A stretch of DNA of 64,000 bases, taken from Vibrio xiamenensis. Lineage in GTDB: Bacteria > Pseudomonadota > Gammaproteobacteria > Enterobacterales > Vibrionaceae. The position numbers and the translations under genes are program-made. Below the pieces are notes generated by a model. The model saw nothing but the letters and a program-made list of their open reading frames with translations, did no database searches and was not told where the DNA came from. Of this stretch, positions 1-9,329 are shown in pieces. The DNA lies in contig NZ_FNDD01000015.1 of assembly GCF_900100015.1 (NCBI RefSeq), positions 62,001 to 126,000 of the forward strand, read 5' to 3'. The number at the start of each line of letters is the position of its first letter. Positions within the stretch are counted from its first letter, which is position 1.

Positions 1-654
1 AAGGTAAGATACCACGAAACCAACGATCAATGGCATCGCTCGCTCACCAGCAAAATCCTGATAATGCTGAAGAAGGTCTAAACCACTGGCGGCAACCATC
101 ACTGGTAGTGCCAATAGGAATGAATACTCAGCACTGGCGGTGCGGCTGACGCCCGCTAACAACGCGCCCACTATAGTCGAGCCTGCGCGGCTCGTGCCGG
201 GAACCAGAGCAAAGATTTGGGCAAAACCAATAATCCCTGCTTGACGATAACTGATGTCGTCCAAGGTTAACGTATGGGGCTGTTTATCTTTGAGATAATG
301 TTCCACCCATAAAAATATCACACCGCCAACGATAAACATGATTGGCACAACATTAATAGTAAACAAAGACTTCACTAAATCTTTGAAGATAAAGCCGACG
401 ATAGCAATTGGTAAAAAAGAGATGAATACTTTCACCCAAAGAGAGAAGTATTTAGGTTGAAATCGCTCTTTGTAGTTAGTCAAAACAGCCAAAATTGCAG
501 ATAGCTGAATAATCACTTCAAATGCTTTATTGCTGTCAGTTTGTGGTAGGCCTAGCCATTCACTGGCAACGATTAAATGCCCTGTCGACGATATCGGTAA
601 AAATTCGGTTATACCCTCGATAAGACCGAGAATAGCACTTTGAATTATATCCAT
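1..654 (-). CDS. uppP: Undecaprenyl-diphosphatase UppP/BacA (3' end cut by window)
   Basis: Integral membrane phosphatase that dephosphorylates undecaprenyl diphosphate to recycle the lipid carrier for peptidoglycan and other cell-wall polymers. The reading frame starts at an ATG (654-652) and runs without a stop to base 1, giving 218 codons of a family that is usually about 267 residues. The N-terminus carries the family signature: EGITEFLPISSTGHLI at about residues 14-29, containing the conserved Glu-rich and Ser/His-containing motif. Alternating hydrophobic stretches fit a polytopic membrane protein. It starts 18 bases after the folK stop, so it is probably the last gene of a folB-folK-uppP transcript. 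The identification is firm; only the C-terminus is missing. Confidence 0.95.
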   Translation of the reverse strand, partial: MDIIQSAILGLIEGITEFLPISSTGHLIVASEWLGLPQTDSNKAFEVIIQLSAILAVLTNYKERFQPKYFSLWVKVFISFLPIAIVGFIFKDLVKSLFTINVVPIMFIVGGVIFLWVEHYLKDKQPHTLTLDDISYRQAGIIGFAQIFALVPGTSRAGSTIVGALLAGVSRTASAEYSFLLALPVMVAASGLDLLQHYQDFAGERAMPLIVGFVVSYL

Positions 655-672
655 GTAGGTACTCTTGTTGGG

Positions 673-1161
673 TTAAAAGTCAAACCAAGGTTTTACTTCT
701 TTCAAAAAATGGAGATCTTTAGCTTGCAGCCAAACTTGCCGAACAGTGCGACCATCTTTCGGTAAGATTAGTTCCGGACAAAGTTCATAAAGAGGTTGAA
801 TTACGAAGGGATAGCGATAGATATCGGAACGCGGCAACTCAGGTTGAGAGTCTGAAACTACATCACCAAAGAGCAGGATATCCAAATCGATCGTTCGTGG
901 TTCAAACTTTTTCGCCTGGCTGTCACGCCCACAGTGAAACTCGATTTTTCTCAAAGCCAAAGAGAATTCTTTTAAATTCAACGCGGTTTTTAATTCCGCA
1001 ACAAGATTGTAAAATGCCTCACTTTTGAAACCCACAGCATCGCTTTCATAAACCTTGGACAATTTCACGTCATCATCCAAGGTTTTAAGCTGCACGAGCG
1101 CTTGTTGAATATGCTTTTCACGCTCAACATTCGAACCGATGCCGATATAAACTTTGGTCAT
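673..1161 (-). CDS. folK: 2-amino-4-hydroxy-6-hydroxymethyldihydropteridine diphosphokinase
   Basis: Cytoplasmic HPPK, which transfers pyrophosphate from ATP to 6-hydroxymethyl-dihydropterin in folate synthesis. The 162-residue protein has the family N-terminus (VYIGIGSNVEREKHI) and the ATP/Mg-binding signature with PRTIDLDILLFGD at about residues 88-100, including the two catalytic Asp residues. Its length is normal. The start ATG overlaps the folB stop by four bases, indicating translational coupling in a folB-folK operon. uppP follows after a short gap. Confidence 0.95.
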   Translation of the reverse strand: MTKVYIGIGSNVEREKHIQQALVQLKTLDDDVKLSKVYESDAVGFKSEAFYNLVAELKTALNLKEFSLALRKIEFHCGRDSQAKKFEPRTIDLDILLFGDVVSDSQPELPRSDIYRYPFVIQPLYELCPELILPKDGRTVRQVWLQAKDLHFLKEVKPWFDF

Positions 1162-1511
1162 TGCTGACCTCGTTCAATGATGACTCCTACACCACTGGCG
1201 TGTGCAACCGCGCCCGGTTTGGTCAAACTAATTTTCACCCATGGCACACCAAAACGGCTTTGGATGATATCAGCCACTTCTTCAGCAACTCGCTCAACCA
1301 ATAAAAAGCGTCCATTTTCAATATGTTCAATGACCGCTTGGCTAACTTGTGAATAGTCGAGAGCATCTTTGACGTCATCACTAATACCCGCTGGGCGATT
1401 GTCGTGGGCCATTTCAATATCAAGTACCAGCTTTTGTTTTATTTGCTGTTCCCAATCGTAAACACCAATGGTGGTAATGACAGTAAGATCTTTAATGAAG
1501 ACTTTATCCAT
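1158..1511 (-). CDS. folB: Dihydroneopterin aldolase
   Basis: Cytoplasmic enzyme that converts 7,8-dihydroneopterin to 6-hydroxymethyl-dihydropterin and glycolaldehyde, one step before FolK. The 117-residue protein has the short FolB fold, with the N-terminal DKVFIKDLTVITTIGVYDWE pattern, the central ALDYSQV motif and the LVERVAEEVAD segment that carries the catalytic Glu of the family. It is first in the minus-strand folB-folK-uppP group and is divergent from plsY across about 120 bases, so both promoters must lie in 1512-1631. Confidence 0.95.
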   Translation of the reverse strand: MDKVFIKDLTVITTIGVYDWEQQIKQKLVLDIEMAHDNRPAGISDDVKDALDYSQVSQAVIEHIENGRFLLVERVAEEVADIIQSRFGVPWVKISLTKPGAVAHASGVGVIIERGQQ

Positions 1512-1631
1512 GCGTTTTTATCCCTTACAGGTCGGATACCTAAATGCGGTAAAACATCGTACTATGTATAACGAGCGGGTATGATATCAATTACTTGCTT
1601 ATCGAGCATCTGTTTCACACGGCGATGGGTT

Positions 1632-2252
1632 ATGACTTTATTAGCACTGACAATGATTATCTGCGCGTATCTGCTAGGTTCAATCTCTAGTGCGGTTTTG
1701 ATCTGTCGTTTACTTCGTCTGCCTGACCCACGTTCAGTTGGCTCACATAACCCCGGTGCCACCAATGTCATGCGTATCGGCGGTAAAAAAAGTGCCGCAG
1801 CAGTATTGTTGTGCGACATGCTCAAAGGCACGATTCCTGTTTGGCTCGGCTACTTCTTACATATCGAACCCTTGATTCTGGGGATCGTGGCCATTTCAGC
1901 GTGTTTAGGCCACATGTACCCGCTGTTCTTTCATTTCAAAGGTGGCAAAGGAGTAGCAACAGCGCTCGGAGCTATCGCGCCAATTGGATGGGATCTGACT
2001 TTACTGATTATGCTCACCTGGTTGGTCGTCGCACTCATATTTCGCTACTCATCATTAGCAGCAATCGTCACGGTATTATTGGCGCCTTTCTATACTTGGC
2101 TTATCAAGCCGCAATATACTCTGCCAGTTGCCATGTTATGTTGCCTTATCGTGTTAAGACACCATCAGAATATTCGTCGCTTGGTCAGTGGCACTGAACC
2201 TAAAGTCGGAGCTAAGACTTCATCATCGATTTCAGCGAATAAAACGCCTTAG
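1632..2252 (+). CDS. plsY: Acyl-phosphate:glycerol-3-phosphate acyltransferase PlsY
   Basis: Inner-membrane enzyme that transfers an acyl group from acyl-phosphate to glycerol-3-phosphate, the first step of phospholipid synthesis. The start at 1632 (MTLLALTMI) was chosen because it gives the family N-terminal membrane helix with [10 protein letters not shown]; the longer frame from 1581 adds unrelated residues. Conserved blocks are visible: [14 protein letters not shown] (about residues 36-49), [11 protein letters not shown], and [21 protein letters not shown] (about 94-114). There are five or six hydrophobic helices. About 206 residues is the usual length. Confidence 0.93.
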   Translation: MTLLALTMIICAYLLGSISSAVLICRLLRLPDPRSVGSHNPGATNVMRIGGKKSAAAVLLCDMLKGTIPVWLGYFLHIEPLILGIVAISACLGHMYPLFFHFKGGKGVATALGAIAPIGWDLTLLIMLTWLVVALIFRYSSLAAIVTVLLAPFYTWLIKPQYTLPVAMLCCLIVLRHHQNIRRLVSGTEPKVGAKTSSSISANKTP

Positions 2253-2297
2253 TTCAGCGTTTAGATGAGAATTGGTGTTGTCGTAAAAAATGTAGAC

Positions 2298-2330
2298 GGC
2301 AGGCCCATTGAGTCTCTCTCAGCACCTGCC
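2298..2330 (-). terminator. Hairpin between convergent plsY and hydrolase genes
   Basis: GGCAGG pairs with CCTGCC, with an inner TGAG/CTCA helix, between the ends of plsY (+) and the hydrolase (-). On the minus strand a run of six T follows after seven bases. On the plus strand there is no T-run. It is a plausible but imperfect terminator for the hydrolase transcript. Confidence 0.4.
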
Positions 2331-2340
2331 TGTGTGATGG

Positions 2341-3168
2341 CTAGGCGTAAACCTTAGCCAAGAAGCGGCTCAACGTTTCAGTCACGTATTCTGGCTGCTC
2401 TAGGTTTGAAATATGCCCTGCATTTGGAATTTCGACTAATTCACTGCCAACAATGCAGTCATTCATCAAATACGATTCAAGCACCGGTCGAGGCACATCT
2501 TCTTGCCCTACCGCAATCAGCACCGGCAGCTGAAATGTCTCAATTTCATCGATCATATCTCGGCGGCCAAAGACCATGCGTCCAACTCGCGCAATTTCTG
2601 CCGCATCTTGACCATGAATCCCCGCAAGGCGACGTTCAAATTGCTCAATCAAACGTGGATTCTCTTCTCTGACTGATTTAGAGAAAAACAGCGGCGCGAC
2701 GGTTTGAATGATCGCCTCTGGGACCATTTGTGATAACGAGATGGTTTCCAGCATAGCGAAATATTTGCGATTGGTGATTTCAGGTTCCAAGCCGACAAAA
2801 GTATCCATCAGCACCAGTGAATTAACCCGCTGCGGAGCGAGCGACACCACTTCAGCCCCCCACATTCCGCCGACGGACAAGCCGACGATCGAGAATTCTT
2901 CGACACCTAAATAGTCCATCAGGGCCAATATGTGCGCGCCATAGTCACGCAAATTCGTCATATTATAAGGAGCAGCTTGGGATAAACCATGAGCCCAAAG
3001 ATCAGGAACAATGCAGCGATATGAGCGACTTAAAACTTCCACTTGTGGAAGCCACATTTGGCTATCCCACAAATAGCTGTGGCCAAAAACAATCACTGGG
3101 CCTTGACCAAAATCTTGGTACGCCATCTGCTGACCATCTACCGTAAACGTCTTTATCATATTGCTCAT
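2341..3168 (-). CDS. Alpha/beta-fold hydrolase
   Basis: Predicted soluble hydrolase of the alpha/beta fold; the substrate is unknown. From the preferred start (MSNMIKTF, 3168) it has 275 residues. The catalytic triad is visible: nucleophile elbow GLSVGG (Ser), an acidic residue in AVGQEDVPRP, and the terminal His in NAGHISNLEQPE. The oxyanion-hole HSYLWDSQMW near residue 35 and the VLMDTFVG strand fit the family. An in-frame TTG at 3198 is possible, but no ribosome site is clear at either position. It lies between tsaD and plsY in the minus orientation. The family includes esterases, haloperoxidase-like enzymes and lactonases, so no symbol is given. Confidence 0.85.
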   Translation of the reverse strand: MSNMIKTFTVDGQQMAYQDFGQGPVIVFGHSYLWDSQMWLPQVEVLSRSYRCIVPDLWAHGLSQAAPYNMTNLRDYGAHILALMDYLGVEEFSIVGLSVGGMWGAEVVSLAPQRVNSLVLMDTFVGLEPEITNRKYFAMLETISLSQMVPEAIIQTVAPLFFSKSVREENPRLIEQFERRLAGIHGQDAAEIARVGRMVFGRRDMIDEIETFQLPVLIAVGQEDVPRPVLESYLMNDCIVGSELVEIPNAGHISNLEQPEYVTETLSRFLAKVYA

Positions 3169-3240
3169 CGCGTTTATAAAACCAAAGTTGAAAACCAAAT
3201 AATATCATTAATGCGTTTGAAATAACGGCGCTGAAAAATA

Positions 3241-3266
3241 AAAACAGCCATCAATGTGGCTGTTTT
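3241..3266 (-). terminator. Terminator of tsaD
   Basis: A perfect 10-bp stem (AAAACAGCCA / TGGCTGTTTT, 6-base loop) lies 30 bases beyond the tsaD stop. On the minus strand it is followed by TTTTTATTTTT, a typical intrinsic terminator. Confidence 0.8.
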
Positions 3267-3296
3267 GAATCGGCATCAAGTTATTGTTTATCAGCA

Positions 3297-4316
3297 TTAA
3301 TCAGTAACAGGAGTCAACTGGTCGATTGGCCATCGAGGTGTCGCTTGCACCGCCAAATCGGCCACTTCACCATTACGTAAACGCTGCATTCCCGCGTAAG
3401 CAATCATGGCGCCGTTATCGGTACAAAACTCAGTGCGCGGGTAGTAAACCTCACCACCAACTTTTTGAGCTAATTTAGCAAGCTCGGCGCGTAAACGGCG
3501 GTTTGCACTCACACCACCAGCAATTACAATGCGCTTCATGCCCGTTTGCTCTAACGCGCGGCGACATTTAATCACTAAGGTGTCACATACCGCTTCTTCA
3601 AACGCCAGAGCGATATCTGCGCGAGTTTGCTCATCATCACCATTGGCAGCAATGGTATTAGCGGTAAACGTTTTTAGACCGGAAAAGCTCATATCAAGAC
3701 CGGGACGGTCCGTCATCGGACGCGGAAATTTAAAGCGCCCAGAAGTTCCTTTTTCCGCCAGCTTAGCAAGCAGCGGCCCGCCCGGGTAATCTAGGCCCAT
3801 CAATTTGGCTGTTTTATCAAATGCTTCACCGGCAGCATCATCAATCGATTCGCCGAGGATTTTGTATTCACCAATGCCCTTCACTTCCACCATCATCGAG
3901 TGGCCACCTGAAACCAATACCGCGACAAACGGAAATGGCGGCGGGTTATCTTCAAGCATTGGCGCTAAAAGGTGCCCTTCCATATGGTGAACCGGAACCG
4001 CCGGAACGCCCCAAGCATACGCGAGGCTACGACCAATTGTTGCACCAACCAATAACGCACCAACCAAACCTGGGCCAGCGGTGTATGCAACACCGTCGAT
4101 GTCTTTTTCGGTAAGGTTAGCTTCTGCCATTGCGGCTTTAATGAGTGGAATGGTCTTTTTAACGTGATCGCGAGAGGCCAGCTCCGGCACTACACCACCA
4201 TAATCTGCGTGTAACTTTACTTGGCTATAAAGTTTGTGGGCCAGCAAGCCATTTTCATCGTCATAAATTGCGATGCCAGTTTCATCACAAGAGGTCTCAA
4301 TACCTAGAATGCGCAT
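3297..4316 (-). CDS. tsaD: tRNA N6-adenosine threonylcarbamoyltransferase
   Basis: Catalytic ASKHA-fold subunit that transfers threonylcarbamoyl from TC-AMP to A37 of ANN-decoding tRNAs, working with TsaB and TsaE. The start at 4316 gives the conserved N-terminus [14 protein letters not shown]. The metal-binding HHMEGH motif (about residues 110-115), SGGHSM and the phosphate-binding [10 protein letters not shown] (about 271-280) are present, and the length of 339 residues is normal. It is divergent from rpsU, the arrangement seen in many Gammaproteobacteria, and ends in a good terminator. Confidence 0.96.
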   Translation of the reverse strand: MRILGIETSCDETGIAIYDDENGLLAHKLYSQVKLHADYGGVVPELASRDHVKKTIPLIKAAMAEANLTEKDIDGVAYTAGPGLVGALLVGATIGRSLAYAWGVPAVPVHHMEGHLLAPMLEDNPPPFPFVAVLVSGGHSMMVEVKGIGEYKILGESIDDAAGEAFDKTAKLMGLDYPGGPLLAKLAEKGTSGRFKFPRPMTDRPGLDMSFSGLKTFTANTIAANGDDEQTRADIALAFEEAVCDTLVIKCRRALEQTGMKRIVIAGGVSANRRLRAELAKLAQKVGGEVYYPRTEFCTDNGAMIAYAGMQRLRNGEVADLAVQATPRWPIDQLTPVTD

Positions 4317-4417
4317 GGTTATCTCGAGGAAATTTGTTCTCAATGGAAATTGGCGGCAATCTTACCTGCAATTGCTGTCTCAAACAAATTTTGTACAGAC
4401 AATAATCGACAAAAGGC

Positions 4418-4447
4418 TTTACAAACTCGCTTGGTTCGGATTAAAAT
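4418..4447 (+). promoter_or_regulatory. Probable sigma-70 promoter of the rpsU-dnaG-rpoD operon
   Basis: TTTACA and TAAAAT are separated by 18 bases, each a 5/6 match to consensus, about 100 bases upstream of rpsU. A LexA-type CTGT-N8-ACAG box was looked for and not found in the gap. Confidence 0.55.
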
Positions 4448-4544
4448 TCCGCACCATTTTTGATCTAGCTGGTTATAAACCGATTTCAACCGATTCGGAA
4501 TTTTCATACCAGCATTAACGAATAACCCCTGAGGTGAAAGGCAT

Positions 4545-4760
4545 ATGCCAGTAGTTAAAGTACGTGAAAACGAACCGTTCGACGTAGCTCTACGTCGTTT
4601 CAAGCGCTCTTGCGAAAAAGCAGGTATCCTTTCTGAAGTGCGTCGTCGTGAGCACTACGAAAAACCAACTACCGTTCGCAAACGTGCTAAAGCAGCAGCT
4701 CAAAAGCGTCACGCTAAGAAGCTAGCTCGCGAAAACGCTCGTCGCGTTCGTTTGTACTAA
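4545..4760 (+). CDS. rpsU: 30S ribosomal protein S21
   Basis: Small-subunit ribosomal protein that aids initiation. It has 71 residues, strongly basic, with the family sequence [21 protein letters not shown] and a C-terminal tail ending ARRVRLY. A strong ribosome-binding site (GAGGTGAAAGG) precedes the ATG. It is the first gene of the macromolecular-synthesis operon: rpsU, yqeY, dnaG, rpoD. Confidence 0.98.
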
Positions 4761-4787
4761 TAACTGAATCCTTTAGAGGACTTAGTT

Positions 4788-5231
4788 ATGGCTCTTATTG
4801 ACCAGCTCAAAGAAGAGCAAAAATTAGCGATGAAAGCCAAGGACAAACCGCGCCTTGGCACTATACGTTTAGCCTTATCAGCCATCAAGCAACGAGAAGT
4901 CGACGAACGGATTACTCTGTCTGACGACGATATTCTTGCCGTGTTGACTAAAATGGTTAAACAACGTCGCGATTCTGTCGCTCAATATGAAGCTGCCGGT
5001 CGTCAAGACTTGGCGGACGCTGAGCAAGCTGAAATTACGATTCTTGAGGACTTTATGCCTCAACCGCTGACTAACGAAGAAGTCGCTGCTCTGATTGAAA
5101 GTGCAGTTACCGAATCACAAGCAGCTGGCATGCAAGACATGGGTAAGGTAATGGCAGTGCTCAAGCCTCAAATTCAAGGGCGTGCAGATATGGGTAAAGT
5201 TAGTGGTTTAGTTCGCGCTAAACTCGCTTAA
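4788..5231 (+). CDS. yqeY: GatB/YqeY domain protein
   Basis: 147-residue protein of the YqeY family, which resembles the C-terminal tRNA-binding domain of GatB; its physiological role is not settled. Seen here: the helical N-terminus MALIDQLKEEQKLAMKAKDK, the SDDDILAVLTKMVKQRRDS segment (about residues 44-62), and the glycine-containing DMGKVMAVLKPQ...GRADMGKVSGLVRAKL end typical of the domain. It has an AGAGG ribosome site and lies 27 bases after rpsU, so it is cotranscribed. E. coli lacks it here; vibrios commonly have it between rpsU and dnaG. Confidence 0.9.
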   Translation: MALIDQLKEEQKLAMKAKDKPRLGTIRLALSAIKQREVDERITLSDDDILAVLTKMVKQRRDSVAQYEAAGRQDLADAEQAEITILEDFMPQPLTNEEVAALIESAVTESQAAGMQDMGKVMAVLKPQIQGRADMGKVSGLVRAKLA

Positions 5232-5254
5232 GGTTTTACTCAAAAAATATTGCA

Positions 5255-5289
5255 ACAAGCCGTGCTATCCTATGGAACGCACGGCTTGT
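5255..5289 (+). terminator. Internal terminator/attenuator before dnaG
   Basis: A perfect 11-bp stem (ACAAGCCGTGC / GCACGGCTTGT) with a 13-base loop follows yqeY. Only a short TTTGT follows, so termination is probably partial. E. coli has a known internal terminator at the same place that lowers DnaG relative to S21 and RpoD; the same role is inferred here. Confidence 0.6.
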
Positions 5290-5329
5290 TTGTATCTCCC
5301 CTTCGGCGTTTCTTTTTTTGTTAGGTTTT

Positions 5330-7102
5330 ATGGCAGGACATATTCCCCGCACTTTCATTGATGACCTTCTTGCTCGGCTGGATATTGTCGACATCATTGA
5401 TGCGCGCGTGAAACTTAAGAAAAAAGGCAAAAATTACAGTGCGTGTTGCCCGTTTCATAATGAGAAGACACCGTCATTTTCAGTCAGCCAAGAGAAACAG
5501 TTTTACCACTGCTTTGGTTGCGGTGTTCACGGTAATGCCATTGATTTTTTAATGGAATATGAGCGTCTTGATTTCCCAGATGCGATTGAAGAACTGGCCT
5601 CTTTTTTAGGGCTCGAAGTTCCAAGAGAACAACGCCAAGGTGGCAATAGTAGCAGTTCGTCTTCCGCACCACGCGCAAACAGCGAGCAAAAACGCAATCT
5701 GTACGATTTAATGGGCAGTATTGCTCAGTTTTATCGTCAGCAGCTCAAGCAAGCCAGTAGCAAACCGGCGATTGAATATCTAAAAAATCGTGGTTTGTCT
5801 GGTGAGATTGTCCAAAAGTTCGCCATCGGCTATGTCGCCGATGAATGGGACTTAGTGCGTAAGAACTTCGGTCAAAGTAACCAAGTTCAAGAGATGCTGG
5901 TCTCTGGCGGCATGCTCATCGAAAATGACAAAGGTAATCGATACGACCGTTTTCGCGGCCGTATTATGTTCCCAATTCATGATCGCCGTGGACGAGTTAT
6001 CGGTTTCGGTGGTCGCGTTATTGGCGATGGAACACCAAAATACCTGAACTCGCCTGAAACGCCGATTTTCCATAAAGGCAAAGAGCTTTATGGACTGTAC
6101 GAAGTACTTCAGGCTTATCGAGAACCACCACAGATTTTGGTGGTCGAAGGGTATATGGATGTCGTTGCTCTCGCTCAATACGGCGTCGACTACTCGGTGG
6201 CCTCTTTGGGCACTTCGACGACTGGCGATCATTTGCAAGTCCTGTTTCGTCAAACCAGTAACGTCGTATGTTGCTATGACGGAGATAGAGCGGGCCGTGA
6301 AGCGGCATGGCGAGCAATGGAAAATGCCCTACCTTATCTCACCGATGGTCGGCAATTGAGATTCATGTTCTTGCCTGATGGCGAAGACCCTGACTCCTAT
6401 ATTCGCCAGCAAGGTAAAGAAGCGTTTGAGCAACAAGTAAAAAATGCCATACCACTCTCTGAGTTTATGTTTAACTCTTTGATGCAAGATGTCGATACTA
6501 GTTCTAAAGAGGGGATGGCAAAGCTCAGTGCACTTGCAGTTCCTTTAATAGAAAAGGTGCCAGGCGGCACTCTGCGACTATACTTAAGAGAACTGCTGGG
6601 CAAACGCCTAGGGTTAATGGATGAGCGTCAACTGCAACAGTTAATCAGCAGAGACGACAAAAAACAGAGTCAGCGTCCGCAGCCTCACAAAGAGATCAAA
6701 CGAACGCCAATGCGCGAAGTGATTGCCCTACTCATCCAGAATCCAAGCTATGCTCAACTGATACCCGATCTCGGCTCAGTGCGAGAATTGCCCGTACCCG
6801 GATTGAGTTTATTAGTCGATGTGCTTGATTATTGTAGGGGCAATCCCCATATCAACACCGGAATGCTTTTAGAGCATTGGCGAAATCACAGTCATGAGGC
6901 ACTTCTGTCTCGTCTCGCAGGGTGGGAAATTCCACTCGATGAAGACAACCAAGAAGATATATTTTTAGACTCATTGGACAAAATTCTTGCCCAGTGCGTA
7001 GAGAAACAAATTGAAAAACTGCAGGCCAAAGAGAGAAGCGTCGGCTTATCAGTCGACGAAAGAAGGGAGCTAATGGCACTGATGCTAGATTTAAAAGCGT
7101 AA
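5330..7102 (+). CDS. dnaG: DNA primase
   Basis: Synthesises RNA primers for replication. The start at 5330 (MAGHIPRTFID) matches the family N-terminus; four extra upstream residues in the frame are not conserved. Domains in order: CHC2 zinc finger with C40, H43, C61 and C64; the RNA-polymerase core; a TOPRIM block with VVEGYMDVVAL (about 262-272) and the CCYDGDRAGREAAWRA acidic motif (about 305-320); then the helical DnaB-binding C-terminus. The length is 590 residues. A Ser/Ala/Asn-rich linker near residues 105-120 is mildly variable. The gene is separated from yqeY by a hairpin that may tune its expression. Confidence 0.97.
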   Translation: MAGHIPRTFIDDLLARLDIVDIIDARVKLKKKGKNYSACCPFHNEKTPSFSVSQEKQFYHCFGCGVHGNAIDFLMEYERLDFPDAIEELASFLGLEVPREQRQGGNSSSSSSAPRANSEQKRNLYDLMGSIAQFYRQQLKQASSKPAIEYLKNRGLSGEIVQKFAIGYVADEWDLVRKNFGQSNQVQEMLVSGGMLIENDKGNRYDRFRGRIMFPIHDRRGRVIGFGGRVIGDGTPKYLNSPETPIFHKGKELYGLYEVLQAYREPPQILVVEGYMDVVALAQYGVDYSVASLGTSTTGDHLQVLFRQTSNVVCCYDGDRAGREAAWRAMENALPYLTDGRQLRFMFLPDGEDPDSYIRQQGKEAFEQQVKNAIPLSEFMFNSLMQDVDTSSKEGMAKLSALAVPLIEKVPGGTLRLYLRELLGKRLGLMDERQLQQLISRDDKKQSQRPQPHKEIKRTPMREVIALLIQNPSYAQLIPDLGSVRELPVPGLSLLVDVLDYCRGNPHINTGMLLEHWRNHSHEALLSRLAGWEIPLDEDNQEDIFLDSLDKILAQCVEKQIEKLQAKERSVGLSVDERRELMALMLDLKA

Positions 7103-7200
7103 CCCTAATTGAATAGTCAGCAACCAATTAATTTGTTAACATGTATGGTTTGCAATTCGCATACTAATTCCTTCACCAGATACTAAGTTGGATACCGTCT

Positions 7201-9069
7201 ATGGATCAAAATCCGCAGTCACAGCTAAAACTCCTTGTTATTAAAGGCAAAGAGCAAGGCTATCTGACCTACGCCGAAGTAAACGACCACCTACCTGCAG
7301 AAATCGTAGATTCTGAACAGGTAGAGGACATCATTCAGATGATCAACGACATGGGTATCAAAGTGGTAGAAACTGCCCCTGATGCCGATGACCTTGCCTT
7401 GAATGATGACGATACCATTACCGATGAAGATGCGGCGGAAGCAGCAGCAGCGGCGCTTTCTAGTGTGGAAAGTGAAATAGGCCGTACCACTGACCCTGTC
7501 CGTATGTACATGCGCGAAATGGGTACGGTTGAACTACTGACTCGCGAAGGTGAAATTGATATCGCTAAGCGTATTGAAGATGGTATCAACCAAGTTCAAA
7601 ACGCTGTCGCAGTCTACCCTGGTACGATTCCATACATCCTTGAGCAATTCGATAAAGTTCAAGCTGAAGAACTACGTCTAACCGACCTTATTACCGGCTT
7701 CGTTGATCCTGACGCTGACGAAACAGCAGCGCCGACCGCGACCCACATCGGTTCTGAACTCGCTGAATCAGATCTTGCAGATGAAGATGACGACAGTGAT
7801 GACGACGACGATGACGACGATAAAGACGACAGCGACGAAGAAGAAAGCGAAGATGTCGGTATCGATCCAGAACTTGCGCTAGAGAAATTCACTTCTCTAC
7901 GTAATACATACCAAGATTATCAGCTAGCCATCAACGAGCACGGTGAAAGCAGCACGAAAGCCGATGCCGCTGGCGAGTTAATGTTGGATGTATTTAAAGA
8001 GTTCCGTCTGACGCCAAAACAGTTTGACTACCTTGTACAAGAATTACGTACCTCGATGGAACGTGTTCGTACTCAAGAGCGTTTAATTATGCGCTCAGCA
8101 GTTGAATACGGCAAAATGCCGAAGAAATCGTTCATTGCTCTGTTTACAGGCAACGAATCTAGCGAAGCTTGGTTAGATGAAGTTTTGGCTTCAGATAAAC
8201 CATATGCTGACAAGATCAAACGTCATGAAGACGACATTCGCCGTTCGATCTTAAAGCTAAAAACTATCGAAAACGAAACTTCTTTGTGCGTTCAAAGCAT
8301 TAAAGATATCAGCCGTCGCATGTCGATCGGTGAAGCCAAAGCTCGCCGTGCGAAGAAAGAGATGGTTGAAGCCAACTTACGTTTGGTTATCTCTATTGCG
8401 AAGAAATACACCAACCGTGGTTTACAATTCTTGGATCTTATCCAAGAAGGTAACATCGGTTTGATGAAAGCGGTTGATAAATTTGAATACCGTCGTGGTT
8501 ACAAATTCTCAACCTACGCAACTTGGTGGATTCGTCAGGCAATCACACGTTCAATCGCTGACCAAGCACGTACGATTCGTATTCCGGTGCACATGATCGA
8601 AACGATCAACAAACTGAATCGTATCTCGCGTCAAATGCTTCAAGAAATGGGCCGAGAGCCACTTCCTGAAGAGTTGGCAGAGCGTATGCAAATGCCAGAA
8701 GACAAGATTCGTAAAGTGCTAAAAATCGCCAAAGAGCCAATCTCAATGGAGACACCAATCGGTGACGACGAAGATTCGCATCTAGGTGACTTTATTGAAG
8801 ATACAACGCTTGAACTGCCATTGGACTCAGCAACAGCTACCAGTCTAAAAGCAGCAACACGCGATGTTCTTTCAGGATTAACGCCTCGTGAAGCCAAAGT
8901 ACTGCGTATGCGCTTTGGTATCGATATGAATACCGACCACACGCTTGAAGAGGTAGGTAAGCAGTTCGATGTAACACGTGAACGTATCCGTCAGATTGAA
9001 GCGAAGGCACTACGTAAACTTCGTCATCCAAGCCGCTCAGAAACACTGCGTAGCTTCTTGGACGAATAA
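7201..9069 (+). CDS. rpoD: RNA polymerase sigma factor sigma-70
   Basis: Primary sigma factor. 622 residues with region 1.1 at the N-terminus, region 1.2 around [11 protein letters not shown], a large non-conserved spacer, region 2 ([31 protein letters not shown] and the -10-recognising [13 protein letters not shown]), region 3, and region 4 with the -35-binding helix-turn-helix ([28 protein letters not shown]). The spacer at about residues 196-218 is an almost uninterrupted run of Asp, Glu and Ser. A clear terminator follows. It ends the rpsU-yqeY-dnaG-rpoD operon. Confidence 0.98.
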   Translation: MDQNPQSQLKLLVIKGKEQGYLTYAEVNDHLPAEIVDSEQVEDIIQMINDMGIKVVETAPDADDLALNDDDTITDEDAAEAAAAALSSVESEIGRTTDPVRMYMREMGTVELLTREGEIDIAKRIEDGINQVQNAVAVYPGTIPYILEQFDKVQAEELRLTDLITGFVDPDADETAAPTATHIGSELAESDLADEDDDSDDDDDDDDKDDSDEEESEDVGIDPELALEKFTSLRNTYQDYQLAINEHGESSTKADAAGELMLDVFKEFRLTPKQFDYLVQELRTSMERVRTQERLIMRSAVEYGKMPKKSFIALFTGNESSEAWLDEVLASDKPYADKIKRHEDDIRRSILKLKTIENETSLCVQSIKDISRRMSIGEAKARRAKKEMVEANLRLVISIAKKYTNRGLQFLDLIQEGNIGLMKAVDKFEYRRGYKFSTYATWWIRQAITRSIADQARTIRIPVHMIETINKLNRISRQMLQEMGREPLPEELAERMQMPEDKIRKVLKIAKEPISMETPIGDDEDSHLGDFIEDTTLELPLDSATATSLKAATRDVLSGLTPREAKVLRMRFGIDMNTDHTLEEVGKQFDVTRERIRQIEAKALRKLRHPSRSETLRSFLDE

Positions 9070-9086
9070 GATAGTTCGAAACGATG

Positions 9087-9114
9087 AAAAGGTGAGCATA
9101 AGCTCACCTTTTTT
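9087..9114 (+). terminator. Terminator of the rpoD operon
   Basis: GGTGAGC-ATAA-GCTCACC with flanking A-run and six T residues, 18 bases after the rpoD stop. A textbook intrinsic terminator. Confidence 0.92.
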
Positions 9115-9169
9115 GTTGGCATCGCGTTTAAGTGGATAAAAACTAAGCGCATTTAGCCTAGATACTCCC

Positions 9170-9198
9170 TAGACAGCCTTAGCCGCTTCCCCTATAAT
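9170..9198 (+). promoter_or_regulatory. Strong sigma-70 promoter of the tRNA gene
   Basis: TAGACA (9170-9175, 5/6) and a perfect TATAAT (9193-9198) with 17-base spacing, just upstream of the tRNA. A GC-containing discriminator follows, as expected for stringently controlled stable-RNA promoters. Confidence 0.85.
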
Positions 9199-9212
9199 TC
9201 TCGCTCAGCATT

Positions 9213-9288
9213 GGCCCCTTAGCTCAGTGGTTAGAGCAGTCGACTCATAATCGATTGGTCCCCAGTTCAAGTCTGGGAGGGGCCACCA
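9213..9288 (+). tRNA. ileX: tRNA-Ile2 (CAT anticodon, lysidine type)
   Basis: A 76-base cloverleaf with encoded CCA. The acceptor stem GGCCCCT pairs with AGGGGCC. The anticodon CAT is at 9246-9248, exactly tRNA position 34-36. The sequence is nearly that of E. coli ileX, whose C34 is modified to lysidine so that it reads AUA; pipelines often label it tRNA-Met. It has its own promoter and terminator. In E. coli ileX is also near rpoD. In V. cholerae the tRNA at this position is the integration site of the VSP-II island. Confidence 0.92.
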
Positions 9289-9296
9289 AATTAAAG

Positions 9297-9329
9297 AAGC
9301 CTGAAAGCAATCTTGTTTTCAGGCTTTTT
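9297..9329 (+). terminator. Terminator of the tRNA gene
   Basis: AAGCCTGAAA pairs with TTTCAGGCTT around a short loop, followed by TTT, nine bases after the CCA end. Confidence 0.85.

Noticed and set aside
4317..4544. LexA box expected before rpsU by analogy with E. coli
   Set aside because: No CTGT-N8-ACAG arrangement; the CTGT and ACAG present are too far apart.
5852..6317. Antisense frames of 99-133 codons inside dnaG
   Set aside because: Opposite a conserved gene, with no domain or start signal.
7335..7892. Ser-rich minus-strand frames opposite rpoD
   Set aside because: Mirror of the Asp/Glu-rich coding strand; such antisense frames are a composition effect.
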